64,000 bases of DNA from assembly GCA_028551475.1 (NCBI GenBank), contig CM052361.1, forward strand, positions 22,953,491 through 23,017,490, given 5' to 3'. This stretch comes from Casuarina equisetifolia (Eukaryota > Streptophyta > Magnoliopsida > Fagales > Casuarinaceae). The stretch's first letter is position 1. Every line of letters begins with the position of its first letter. Below, one piece after another: positions 24,155-34,760 of this stretch. The position numbers were made by a program, and so were the translations under genes. The notes under the pieces are model-generated. The model searched no databases. It had not been told where the DNA came from and worked only from the letters and a program-made list of their open reading frames with translations.

Positions 24155-24170
24155 GCCACGTTGCGTTATC
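24155..24170 (+). promoter_or_regulatory. Candidate ACGT core plus GATAA (I-box-like) pair upstream of Rubisco activase
   Basis: GCCACGTTGC followed directly by GTTATC (reverse of GATAAC) lies about 170 bases before the activase start codon. ACGT and GATAA motifs are common in light-regulated plant promoters. These short motifs are frequent by chance, so this is suggestive only. Confidence 0.25.
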
Positions 24171-24334
24171 TAATCCTGAATTTGTGGCCGTTAGAAATTC
24201 GAAAACTACCACTGCGGATTTTCCAATTTCTTTCGCATTAAAAGGTCTTTTAAGAACTCAGATCATCATCAAGTCCATCATAAAACTCTACAGAGGCTTC
24301 AAGCTTTGATTGCCTTGATCATAACCGCCACACC

Positions 24335-26383
24335 ATGGCTGCCACGTTTGCAACCGCAGGAACTGTTAACAGAGCTCCGGTACTACGCTTTCCTGCCATC
24401 TTTGCTGCCTTTGTTTTCTCTTCAAAATGCTATTGATTTGTTTCCCCTCTTCGCATTTGTTCAATAAAACTTGTCGTAGAAGATCTCTATTGGGTTTGAT
24501 GATTGTATATGATGAACTGGAATCTGGGATTATGTTGAATTGTATGGATTGTTGATCCCAACGGATATTTTCTGTGACGCAGTTGAGCTTGAACAGCTCT
24601 GGTTCTGGAGTCTCGCCCCCAAGCTCCGCCTTCCTAGGCAGCAGTTTAAAGAAGGTGAGCTCAGTGTTCATCAACCCGAAAGTTGCAGCTGGAAGTCTGA
24701 AGGTTTTCGCACAGTCCGGTGAAGAGAAGCAGACCGAGACGGACAAGTGGAAAGGCCTTGCCTATGATACTTCTGATGACCAGCAAGACATCACCCGAGG
24801 AAAGGGCATGGTCGATTCTCTCTTCCAAGCTCCCATGGAGACCGGAACACACTATGCTGTGATGAGCTCATATGAATACCTTAGCACAGGACTCAAGCAG
24901 TAAGCAGCAAATACAATGAATTCCTTACTTTATATAGTCCTTTATTCATATGAGGGTAACCGATTCTGTATCAGATACATGGATAACAATATGGACGGCT
25001 TTTACATTGCTCCAGCTTTCATGGACAAGCTTGTGGTTCACATCTCCAAAAACTTCATGACCCTGCCAAACATCAAGGTTAGAGACCGAACTTATGAGAT
25101 AACACAGAGTTCTTATATACTGGTTCTGAATCTGAAAGCTTGGATGATTATCTTGAATTCATTTTAGGTTCCCCTGATTCTGGGTATTTGGGGAGGCAAA
25201 GGTCAGGGTAAATCTTTCCAGTGTGAACTTGTCTTTGCCAAGATGGGAATTACGTGAGCTTACATAAGGTTCCCTTTCTGCAGTAAAAGTTTGTTTTCTT
25301 TCTGCATTTTCATTGCTTGATCATGAATTTTCAGTCCCATCATGATGAGTGCTGGAGAACTAGAAAGTGGGAATGCAGGAGAGCCGGCAAAATTGATCAG
25401 ACAAAGGTATCGGGAGGCTGCCGACATCATTCGGAAGGGGAAAATGTGCTGCCTCTTTATCAATGATCTTGATGCAGGAGCCGGAAGAATGGGTGGAACT
25501 ACCCAATACACTGTGAACAACCAGATGGTGAATGCTACTCTGATGAACATTGCTGATAATCCAACAAACGTCCAGCTTCCGGGCATGTATAACAAGGAGG
25601 AAAATCCCCGTGTTCCCATCATAGTCACCGGCAATGACTTCTCCACTCTGTATGCTCCTCTCATTCGTGATGGTCGTATGGAGAAATTCTACTGGGCTCC
25701 GACCCGGGAAGACCGGATTGGTGTTTGCACAGGTATCTTCAGGACTGACAACGTTGCCGACGAGGATATCGTCAAGCTTGTTGATACATTCCCTGGCCAA
25801 TCTATTGGTAAGCTTTGTAAGACATGGGAACATGGAACCAATTTCGTTAAGAAACGGGTATTACTTGATCGATATGCATTATTACATGTAGTTCTGTGAT
25901 CCTGCAGATTTCTTTGGGGCCCTCAGAGCTAGAGTTTACGATGATGAAGTGAGGAAGTGGGTATCTGGCGTTGGAGTTCAGGGCATTGGAAAGAAGCTTG
26001 TGAACTCAAAGGAGGGTCCGCCGACCTTTGAGCAGCCCAGAATGACTCTTGAAAAGCTCCTAGAGTACGGTAACATGCTTGTCCAGGAGCAGGACAATGT
26101 AAAGAGAGTTCAATTGGCTGACAAGTACTTGAGTGAAGCAGCTCTTGGCGAAGCAAACGAGGATTCCATCAACCGGGGAAGTTTCTATGGTTAGCATCCG
26201 TTTCTACAAAGGTTCTTGCAGCTGTTTAAATCAGATGACACTGCTTAAGCTTTCCTTGATTATTGAATTGCAGGCAAGGCTGCCCAGCAAGTTAACGTAC
26301 CTGTTCCTGAAGGTTGTACCGATCCATCTGCAGCCAACTTTGATCCAACAGCAAGGAGCGACAATGGTAGCTGCCAGTACTGA
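24335..26383 (+). CDS. RCA: Rubisco activase, chloroplastic, long (alpha) isoform; seven exons
   Basis: This AAA+ ATPase in the chloroplast stroma removes inhibitory sugar phosphates from Rubisco. Exons read 24335-24379, 24583-24899, 24975-25077, 25168-25253, 25335-25807, 25908-26189 and 26274-26383. All introns are GT-AG, and the exons sum to 1416 bases (471 residues), the usual long-form size. The N-terminus ([15 protein letters not shown]) is a Ser/Ala-rich transit peptide. Walker A GGKGQGKS lies at residues 164-171 and Walker [10 protein letters not shown] at 222-230. The C-terminal extension has Cys450 and Cys469, spaced like the redox-regulatory pair known in alpha isoforms. Most plants have ITPIMM or INPIMM after Walker A; here it is ITPIMM. 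No stop or frameshift is seen. A relic of its first exons lies at 357-968. Retention of the last intron would stop after residue 436. Confidence 0.95.
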
Positions 26384-27185
26384 GTCTAAGGCGTTTTAGC
26401 CTTCTATATGCAAGGCTGTTGCTATGCAATTCCTGCCAGTACTGATCAGTACTTTGTTTCCTTCTTAGCTGTTTTTCATCTTATATTTCTGTTTTCTTGA
26501 TTTCCTGTGCGATACATTATAGCTCGGATCTGCAAATTTCTCGTGTGCTTTGTATCCATACTTGTATAACATGGGATGAGTCATGAATGTCTCCTGGGTG
26601 CTTGAGTTTGAGCAAGGATCGTCAAGCTTTTTCTCTCGTGTAAAGAAAAGGTTCACAGGATTGAAATATGAAAGTGATTAGTTGGCTAAGGAATTCGCTC
26701 TTTCTTTAAGGAAAAAAGAACTTGCAAACTTTGCAGATCACTAAAATTTGTAAGCCACTAAATCTGCCTGTTGCAGAAATTAGATAGATGAGAACCTATA
26801 AAGCTTTCAACAAATGATCGAATCTAGTAGCACAACGTAAGGTCTATATTTAGTGGAAGAAACTGTATGCATCATATTCATAATAGGTTTCTTCGGTGAT
26901 TTTAAGCACTAATCCTGTTAGTTTTTCGGCAAATGAATGCAGAATGTACGAATGATTTGATTCAATATTGTTATATATCGAAACTTACTTTGTGTTCAGC
27001 GAGATTGAACAAAATACGTTGAAGGAAAAGAAAACAACACTGAAGAACTAGTTTTAACTCCATATGTCGCCGATTATATAGGAAACAATCTGGAATTTTT
27101 TAGCAGTTTGAACAGGAATTTACACCATTTTAGTTCTCCAAATTTTCTTCACCAAAACACGTCAACATAGACCAAAATCGAGTGC
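26384..27185. other. Activase 3' flank and intergenic DNA
   Basis: The 3' untranslated region of the activase transcript should lie in the first few hundred bases, but I cannot place a polyadenylation site with confidence. Nothing else is recognisable. Confidence 0.4.
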
Positions 27186-27189
27186 AAGC

Positions 27190-27580
27190 ATAGAGCAGCA
27201 CACGGCCAGGTCGATGACCATCTTTCAGGATTCAACTGGAGCTAGACAAGGAAGAAGCTGAACCGTGGGATAAGCGATATTTCCATACGAAATCACGTGC
27301 TATACTAAAGCATTGTCATCTGCTAACTGGGAGATAAACATCCCGATCCAAAAACTGCATCACTCGCCTCATGCTTCGCCTTGCAGCTCGCGTTACATGG
27401 GCGTGAAGCAGGCCTGCTTTCAAAACCAATAGCATTTTCTCCACCACATAATAAGCTTCGAATCTAGGATCAGTGACCTTGAGGATAACTCTTTTGCTTC
27501 AGCACTCAAAGACCCAATTAACCATAGTAACCTCTTCAAACAGTATGTATCCCACAAGCCACCTTGGGCATGAAAGCCCA
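27190..27580 (-). pseudogene. LecRLK kinase C-terminal relic
   Basis: Read on the minus strand with frame changes, this follows the LecRLK kinase end: a degraded version of [13 protein letters not shown] near 27575, then IGSLSAEAKE (compare the IDWVFECWRKEA segment), LILDSKLIMWWRKCYWF and a tail near 27210-27240. Nucleotide similarity to the matching part of 29892-31901 is clear, but stops and indels break the frame. No N-terminal sequence accompanies it. With the relic at 20865-21130 it brackets the activase gene. Confidence 0.65.
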
Positions 27581-27599
27581 AGGGTACTCTTTTGGGCAA

Positions 27600-28069
27600 G
27601 CCACCTAAGCGTCCAAGTGTCTACGCGGGGCTAAGGAGTCGTTGTAACTTTTGCTTTGGACCACTCAACCTGGGTCACTGTATTTTGTCAGTCTGTCGTA
27701 GGAAACCACATAGTAAGTTCAGTCCTCTGTTTTAGGTTAACAAGCCAGTATCTTTATGTCAGCTGGGGATCTTCCCTGTTTCGTGCTTATGCGATTGCAT
27801 GGCATGCTTATTTCTCTGCTGTCAGCAACGGAGGGAAGTAGCTTATAAGCAGGGTGTTTGTATATGCTCGGCATGCTGATTTGTGAAGGAAAATGTTAAG
27901 AAGGTTGGCTCTGCCTCTACAGGGCTAGTAACTATCTTGTGTTGTGTTCATGTTCCTAACCGTCGAAGTAGCTAAGAAAAAAAGGTTCATCGACTTGTTC
28001 CTAGACGTTCACACTTCTAACCGTGCAATTTTCCTGTCAGTTACGCTTGCTCGTAACATCTTCCTATCT
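27600..28069. other. Intergenic DNA, no gene seen
   Basis: Short open frames only, with no recognisable motif. Confidence 0.4.
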
Positions 28070-28250
28070 AAATAATAAGTGTTGATTCATTCAATGCCCT
28101 CTTGCCTAGGTCGATGGCAAGACCACGGATTGTCCCCATCTTTCCTTTTCCCTTTGGAGCAACGTCTTGTTGTGGTAGTCTTATCATCACCTGAAATAAA
28201 TAAGAGAAAGTTTTCACTCATTTTGATTATGCTGTAAGTGAAAATTTTAT
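28070..28250. repeat. Segment duplicated at about 57505-57690
   Basis: A block containing CAATGCCCTCTTGCC and CAACGTCTTGTT is present in the same orientation at 57505-57690 with scattered differences. It is part of the duplicated LecRLK 3' flanking DNA. Confidence 0.7.
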
Positions 28251-28312
28251 ATTAAAGTTACCATTAGCTATATTAAGAAGTGGCACGAGCAGTCTAAAGC
28301 TAATCCTATCAG

Positions 28313-28350
28313 TATGCTATGCTATGCTATGCTATGCTATGCTATGCTAT
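28313..28350. repeat. Pentanucleotide microsatellite (CTATG)n
   Basis: About seven to eight perfect head-to-tail copies of the pentamer CTATG/TATGC, a likely length-variable locus. Confidence 0.95.
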
Positions 28351-28654
28351 CCAATAATATTATTAATAAATTTATAGTCCAATTAAAAAGTTAAATCATG
28401 TGTTGAGAGAATATCTATTTATATGTAAATACTACTAAAGAATCACATTATTTCTATATACTTCTTACACATTAAGTATGTTTTAAAGGCTTAATATTAA
28501 AAAAAATTATAGTAAATTAACTTAGATTCTAATTTCATATTAAAATACTTCAAATTTAACTCAAAAATTACCTTATAAGTGAAGAAATATTTTTTATATT
28601 TAGAAACTGCCTAAAAATTTATTCTTACTTTCGTTTCCTATAAAGAATAGTCAA

Positions 28655-28765
28655 TAAAGGCCAAGCTGTCGCACCGGGCGTGGCCCCTTTCGGGGAGCAC
28701 TCCCGGAGCCAGTCATCGTGAAAGGGATGGGTTTGTCATGGGGGACTCTTCCTCCCGGCAAATAC
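28655..28765. other. Isolated GC-rich patch
   Basis: A patch of about 110 bases, much richer in G and C than its flanks, contains the perfect short inverted repeat CCCC-TTTC-GGGG and a nearby CTCCCGGAG palindrome. No open reading frame or known RNA is recognised. It may be a fragment of a foreign or organellar insertion. Confidence 0.4.
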
Positions 28766-28829
28766 CCACCTTCTATTTTCCCTTTTCTTCAGTTATCCTT
28801 ATGACATGACAACTCACTGGCGTGTCACG

Positions 28830-29510
28830 TGAAGGCCTGATCGACCGTCCCATCAGTGGCATCATCAAATTTTGAACCAAGTTGTGCAAGCTTTGGGGAC
28901 AAGAACATTCAATGCAGGCATGACTTACCTGGCGTCAGGAACATGAAAGCTCAGCATCCTTGGTAACACTGCCTTAATGCAATATCATATTCACCTTCAC
29001 TTTTTGTTCAACACAAAGACACACGGAGGGTTGAAGTCAGTATCAAGAAATTTTTCCATGTCTCATTTATCACACGGAAGATTATGCTCGAGAAAATTAG
29101 TAAGGACAAAATCGTTTTTATTTCCTATTTGGAAATTAAAGGAAAAAAAAAGGAAAAGAAGGGAAAAAGTGAACAAAGAAAAGTATAGAATATAATAGCA
29201 CCATCTTCTTCATAGGAGAGAAAACTTAAGGTTTTCAGCGTGTTGTAATCCTTATAATTCCTCCATTATAGTGAAAGAAATTACTCCTTACACTGTAGAT
29301 GTAGGCAAATTATCCCCAAAAAGTTTGACATCTTTTGATTTGCTCAATCCTCTTGGTGTGTGCATGATTGTGTATTCTGCATTTGACCATTGAGTTACTA
29401 CCTTCAATCGAACATATTCCATTACAAAGATTTGATCCCCTATAAAAAGACGTTCTTTTAAATGAGATTAGACCTAGTATTAAGTGAAGAATAGGATGCA
29501 GTCTCTTTCC
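28830..29510. repeat. LecRLK 3' flanking segment duplicated at about 57890-58410
   Basis: Blocks such as CAGTGGCAT, TTGTGCAAGCT, ACATTCAATGCAGG and AAATGAGATTAGACCTAGTA recur in the same order at 57890-58410. Both copies lie downstream of a minus-strand LecRLK, so they belong to the unit that duplicated with the gene. Confidence 0.65.
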
Positions 29511-29891
29511 ATGTTGAGTAAGTTCACAAATATGAATGTGAAACTAAAGCAAAATTTTTCTAGCAATTATGTTCATGTAAAGAGTGGCCTGTTATCAAGT
29601 TATTTCTCTAGTTTTGAAAAATAAAAAATAAAGGACAAAGAGTAAAACTTGATAAGCCACTCAATCTGATTTGGGCAAACACCACCCAAGTAGATCTATT
29701 AAGCATTGCAACTACTTACTACTACAATGTACGGTTTAAAGTTAGGCCACCAGCTAAAATCAATTTCAAGCCCAGATACAGTGAGAAGAACTTCATACAT
29801 CATATCCATCGGAAGTTCCATCTGGCACCGACGGTTTTCGTCCCAAGCACACATTGCTGAACTGATCCACATGAGAAATGAGACACCCCGC

Positions 29892-31901
29892 TCAGCGACC
29901 ACTTTTCAGGATTGAATCGGCGCTAGACATGGAAGCCTGGGAATAAGGAAACGACGACAGCAAATCAGATGATTGATTACTTGTGAATGTACCATAAGAA
30001 GCCCTGTCTTGCTTTGGTTCCGGAACATCGGCATCACGATCCAAAAACTGCATCACTTGCCTCATGGTCGGCCTACTTTCTGGAATTGGATGAGAGCAAA
30101 GAAGGCCTAGTTTCAAAACTAATACCAATTCTTCCACCACGTAATCACCTTTCAATCTAGGATCACAAGCATCGATGATAGCTTCTTTTCTCCAACACTC
30201 AAAGACCCAATCAATCAATATTACCCGTTCAGCTGGTTCCTCCAGCTCTATAGGTCTCCTTCCACAAGCCACCTCGAGCATGAAAGCCCCAAAAGCAAAC
30301 ACATCGGTGCCAGTGGTTGCCCTTCCTGTTCTACTTACCTCCGGAGCTAGGTAACCCACGGTCCCAACCACATGGGTAGTTTGTGGATCGGTACCATGGT
30401 CATATAATCTCGCAAGGCCAAAATCGCCTAGTCTTCCGTTTAACTCAATATCCAAAAGAATATTACTTGCTTTTATATCTCTATGAAGAACAACTTGTTC
30501 CCACTCTTCATGGAGGTAAAGAAGGCCAGATGCTACTCCCCTAATGATACGAAATCGCTGAAGCCAGTTAAGGTCTGGCTTCTTATCACTGTGCAAGAAC
30601 TTGTCAAGGCTTCCGTTAGGCATGTAATCATAGACCAAAAGAAGTTCTCCCTTTCGCCGGCAGTAGCCCAGCAGCTGCACTAAGTTCCTATGCCTCAGTC
30701 TTCCCAAACAAACGATCTCAGCCACAAACTCCTTCACCCCTTGCTTGGAATCATGGGAGACTCTCTTCACTGCAATTTGTACGTTAGACGAAGGAAGTAT
30801 TCCTCTGTAAACCTTTCCAAAGCCTCCTTCTCCAAGAAGTTCCGTGGCTTTGAAACCTTTGGTTGCTTTGTGGAGATGTTTATATCTGAACCTGTGAGTA
30901 CCATACTCCTTCTCCCAGTCTTCGCGGATTTCTTCATATTTTTTCCTCCTTACGATATAAGCAGCTCCCGTGATTAATACCAGCACGACTGCCGCTGCTA
31001 TGAGAGAAGGGACGATTGCATATCCAGGTACCTCTTTCCTTTTCCTTTGCCAGGGAACTGTAGGAAGGTTCCGAATTTCAAGGCTTTGTGCTGGTCCACT
31101 TTTGTTAAAGCTCCATCCAAGAATGTAGTGGTCACATGTTACTGTACCTGTGGCTGAAGAGAAACCGACGTACATGGTGTTCAAGAGTATTGCAGACAGA
31201 TCAATGGGTGTTGATAAGAGAGGCTGGTTTGGTTTTGGGATTTTGGTTGGGGCCAGTGTAACATTCAGTAACATTTCTGCTTCATCGTAGTCTATCCAAA
31301 GATGCATTGGATTGCCACTCAGGAGATCCAAGCTTATATTCGTCCGTTTCGCATAGGAAAAATACGTTGCTGGAGCTGATTCAAGAGATTTGAGACCGTT
31401 AACATCGATTCCCACATGTTTCTCTTCAATATCTCGAAAAGCAGGGTTTTGAACAGTATCAAGCTCGATGGCCAGCATGTGGTTTGTACGAAGGCCGTTG
31501 GTTGAATCATTGAGAAGCCCCAGAAACCCATGTGATTCAGCACCGATGAAATCTGTTGAGGGGCTGATGGTGAAGGCAATGCCTTGACCACCTATATTGT
31601 GCGCTTCAGGAACCATGGCAAACACAAAGTTTGTAGAAAATGAAAGCGATGAAGTTAAACTGGATGAGTTTGTGTTGAATTTTATGGGAAATTGGTAGAA
31701 AGCGTGACCGATTTCTCGGTCTGAAGTGTTGGTTAGCTGTAATAGACCATTTCGGTGGATTTCTGCGGTTCCATCGAGATGCAGTTTGGCATGAAGGAAA
31801 CCATTGTAGATGAATTGGTTTTCATCCTGTGAAAAGGCTAGAGAAGCAATGGAAACAAAGAGCACTATGAAAGAATGGAGTGATCTAAGAAATGCGGCCA
31901 T
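29892..31901 (-). CDS. L-type lectin-domain receptor-like kinase (LecRLK gene 1, alpha type)
   Basis: This 669-residue single-exon receptor is predicted to sit in the plasma membrane, binding an extracellular ligand through a legume-lectin fold and signalling through a Ser/Thr kinase. A signal peptide occupies residues 1-25 (LFVSIASLAFSQ). The lectin domain spans about 26-272, with the metal-site-like segment LAIELDT and several N-glycosylation sequons. A membrane span lies at about 295-317 (AAAVVLVLITGAAYIV). The kinase spans about 350-625: glycine loop GEGGFG at 357-362, VAIK-type Lys379 (IAVK), catalytic HRD at 473-475, DFG at 493-495, and GTVGYLAPE in the activation segment. All key kinase residues are present, so it looks functional. 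It ends SSADSILKSGR like its neighbours. A decayed Copia LTR begins about 420 bases upstream of the start. Confidence 0.95.
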   Translation of the reverse strand: MAAFLRSLHSFIVLFVSIASLAFSQDENQFIYNGFLHAKLHLDGTAEIHRNGLLQLTNTSDREIGHAFYQFPIKFNTNSSSLTSSLSFSTNFVFAMVPEAHNIGGQGIAFTISPSTDFIGAESHGFLGLLNDSTNGLRTNHMLAIELDTVQNPAFRDIEEKHVGIDVNGLKSLESAPATYFSYAKRTNISLDLLSGNPMHLWIDYDEAEMLLNVTLAPTKIPKPNQPLLSTPIDLSAILLNTMYVGFSSATGTVTCDHYILGWSFNKSGPAQSLEIRNLPTVPWQRKRKEVPGYAIVPSLIAAAVVLVLITGAAYIVRRKKYEEIREDWEKEYGTHRFRYKHLHKATKGFKATELLGEGGFGKVYRGILPSSNVQIAVKRVSHDSKQGVKEFVAEIVCLGRLRHRNLVQLLGYCRRKGELLLVYDYMPNGSLDKFLHSDKKPDLNWLQRFRIIRGVASGLLYLHEEWEQVVLHRDIKASNILLDIELNGRLGDFGLARLYDHGTDPQTTHVVGTVGYLAPEVSRTGRATTGTDVFAFGAFMLEVACGRRPIELEEPAERVILIDWVFECWRKEAIIDACDPRLKGDYVVEELVLVLKLGLLCSHPIPESRPTMRQVMQFLDRDADVPEPKQDRASYGTFTSNQSSDLLSSFPYSQASMSSADSILKSGR

Positions 31902-32321
31902 CCGGGAAGAGGGAATGAGGCTTCTTTTTTCTGTCGGTAGGCTTTTCTCCGTGTAAATGCCTCAACTTGTGCGTAAAACTTGTTTTTCTTCGAAACTAGT
32001 AATTCACGTTAAACGTCAATGTCTAAACCAATCACTTGAAGAGGGCACACCGCCTCTCTCTCTTTCAATTTTTCTAGATAATTTTGGGAATCGTTCGCCC
32101 TTGAACTTTTCCATGGAAAAATCTTGGCAGCTGTAGAAGACACGGAAATCCACTGTAGAAAAGTGCGTAAAATTAAAAGTATCAAATATAGGAGGGATAG
32201 GTACCTCCCTTGTCAGTTCGTAAGAGAGCAAGTAGTGAATGAAGTGAGAGATGGTGGTTGCGTAAAAGTGGTGCGAGTCAAATGAGAGTTTGGTTCGAGA
32301 CCAAGCTCACTTGGTAGACAG
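31902..32321 (-). promoter_or_regulatory. 5' flank of LecRLK gene 1
   Basis: The first 110-150 bases upstream of the start resemble the 5' flanks of the LecRLK copies at 41515, 45884 and 58841 (shared GGCTTTTC, AAATGCCTC and GTCAATGTCT blocks). Similarity is lost near 32040. I cannot identify a TATA box confidently. Confidence 0.5.
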
Positions 32322-32790
32322 TCTAGAAAAAATCAACGTTGCCATTAAAGCTGGGTCCCGCATCATTAATGTTAGTTAAATGGTGAAAGAAAATGTCAAC
32401 ATTACTATTAATAATGGGCCCATGTAAAAAGAAAAATCTAACATAAAATATTTGTAGAAACTTCCTAGTCGGTAAGGTTTCCTATGAAAGAGGAGTCTAG
32501 CACTCCACCGTGGGTTCAACAAAAGTGTGTGCCAATAAGAAATTGTGCAAGGGTGTGATGTGAGGAGTGAGGAATGAAAAGTGAGAAATAAGGTGAGGTA
32601 AGTTGCTTTGTTCATTCACCTTGTAAAAGGTTTGTCTTTGCATAAATAGAAGTTTTGTATTTTCGTCTTCTATTGAATGTTACTCTTGCTCCATAGCTTA
32701 AAATACAAGGATGATATTTTTATACAATTAATATTGAGTAATAAACATTAGTCATTACTCTACTGAAACAAAATCAAGATCATCCATTGT
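32322..32790 (+). repeat. 5' LTR of the decayed Copia at 32.3-35.2 kb
   Basis: Aligned with 34761-35160; the 3' boundary is approximate. It sits upstream of LecRLK gene 1 in the opposite orientation. Confidence 0.65.
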
Positions 32791-32984
32791 GACTAGCAAG
32801 TTTTGTGAAGTTGATTAGTCTAGGATTAAGTTTCTTGGAGTGAAGGATTAAGAAGCACAACATCAATCATAATAACAAACTTTGCAAGTATAACTAGAGG
32901 ATTGGAGATGCTTGACAACTACAACTAAGATTGTTAGAACATGTGTATGAAGTCATATTTACAAGGCCAAGATCTATGAGATGA

Positions 32985-33480
32985 TAAGAATGCATTTTTA
33001 CAGGGAAAAAATAAATTGAAAAAATATTCATGAAGTAGCTAATAGGATTTGAAGGCCAACCAAAGTATATTTGCAAGTTAAGAAAGGCATTATACGGCTT
33101 GACAGATGCACCACAAGCATGGTATGAGAGAATAGGAGAATTCCTTGTTCAAAGTAGATATCCAATCATGCTTGCAAACAAAAGTCTCTTCACCAAGAAG
33201 CATGGTGATAAGATCTCCATTATTCTTATTTACGCAGATGATCTTATTGTAACTGGAGATGATAATGAGGGAAATTAATAGACAAAATAAAATGTGTTTT
33301 TTAGATTTTAAATTAAGGAACTAGGAGAATTAAAGTACTTCTTTAGGCTTGAGCTCAATAAAGTAAAAAGTGAATTATTTCTATGTCAACAAAAGTATTC
33401 TAAAGAATTGTTGTAAAAATGCGGAATGATAAAACGTAAGCCTACATACACTCCGATTGGTCAAAAATAGTTTATGTGTA
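32985..33480 (+). pseudogene. Copia reverse transcriptase fragment
   Basis: The plus-strand translation shows ICKLRKALYGLTDAPQAWYE near 33070, then IILIYADDLIVTGDD near 33215 (the catalytic motif is YADD here), then IKELGELKYFFRLEL and QQKYSKELL, with several stops. It is an RT remnant of a Copia lineage different from the two other elements in the window. Confidence 0.85.
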
Positions 33481-33689
33481 GGAGAAGAAGAAGAGTTTGG
33501 AAGATCCTACCATGTATTAATAATTGGTATAAAGTTTAATTTATTTTACTATGACTTGACTAGATATTTCATTTGTAGTCACCTAGTAAGTCAATTTATG
33601 CAATGTCTAAGGCAACCTCACCTAAATGCAATTAGAAGGATATTGTAATATATAAAAGGAATTGTAATTTCATTGAATGACCTGTTTGT

Positions 33690-34290
33690 CGGGACAAACT
33701 TTTTACAGCAATAGAAAATTGTACGGTAACTTCTTTCAGTAAACATATATTTTGATTTTTATCAATTTTATATAAAAAGTAAAAATTATCTCTTTTTTAA
33801 ATGTGTGTGGATAAGGATGATTTAGAAAAATATTCATGCTTAGAAATAAAATTCAACGTGATATTAGAAGATTGAATGAAAAACTACAATTAATGATCAA
33901 AGTATTAAAAGGAAAGGATTTAGTTACTAAATTTTTCAAAATATCTTTTTTAACTTATATTTATTTTATATGGCTAAACAAAATAGAAGATGTTTTCATG
34001 AAAAAATAATTGATATCCCTATTCTCTTATCGAAAATAAAGAAGGTATTATGATGGAGAGTTTCTTTGTTTAGAAATATAAAATCCTCTTAATGTAATGT
34101 TATTTTAAGTAAAATTTAAAAATTTTTAATTTTTGTCTTTTCATAAATATGATGGCTTCTATAATGCTAAAATATGTCTCTATATTTTTATACTTTAATA
34201 TTTATTAATATAATTTACCTTTAATAAAAAAAAAACTATAAATTATAGGATCCTACATACAAAAAGAAAGAACAACTAAGTTAGTTTTTA
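33690..34290. other. AT-rich DNA inside the decayed Copia
   Basis: Very AT-rich, with no coding motif. It separates the RT fragment from the RNase H fragment and may be a further insertion, but I see no terminal repeats. Confidence 0.3.
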
Positions 34291-34299
34291 AGATGTTGA

Positions 34300-34680
34300 C
34301 TACGTATTGGAAATAAGACAACAAGGAGACCAACCATAGGATACTTTTTCAATCTTGGATTTGGAACAATATCTTGGTATATCAAGCCAGAACTTATAGT
34401 TTTCTTAACAACAATAGAAGCAAAATACAAAGCAATAGAAATGGTAGCATAAGAAAGTACCTAGTTAATGTATTTGCTAGAAGACTTGGAGCAACTAATA
34501 GATGAGCTAACACAAATATTTTGTGAAAATCTTTTAACAATACAGTTCGTCCAAAAATCTTGTATTTCATGTAAGAATCAAGTATATAGAAGTGCACTCT
34601 CATTTTATTAGAGAAAAGATTTTGCAGGGAGAAGTCTTGTTGCAACTGGTCCAGACAAGAGAGTAAATAACCGACATTTT
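34300..34680 (+). pseudogene. Copia RNase H fragment
   Basis: The translation shows RRPTIGYFFNLGFGTISWYI, then TTIEAKYKAIEMVA, then a degraded ending with frame changes before the purine tract. This is the usual C-terminal end of Copia pol. Confidence 0.75.
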
Positions 34681-34760
34681 TACATCCAGCTAATTTCAGT
34701 AAGCATAAGAAAAATTTGGAAATGATGAGGTAAAAACTGTTCCGTGTTGAGAGGGAGAAA

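Noticed and set aside
25260..25833. Minus-strand open frames of 134 and 157 codons across the activase gene
   Set aside because: They are antisense to activase exon 5; composition explains the lack of stops.
30483..30977. Plus-strand open frames inside the LecRLK genes (also at 42106-42765 and 59432-59926)
   Set aside because: They are antisense shadows of the conserved kinase coding sequence and recur in each copy for that reason.
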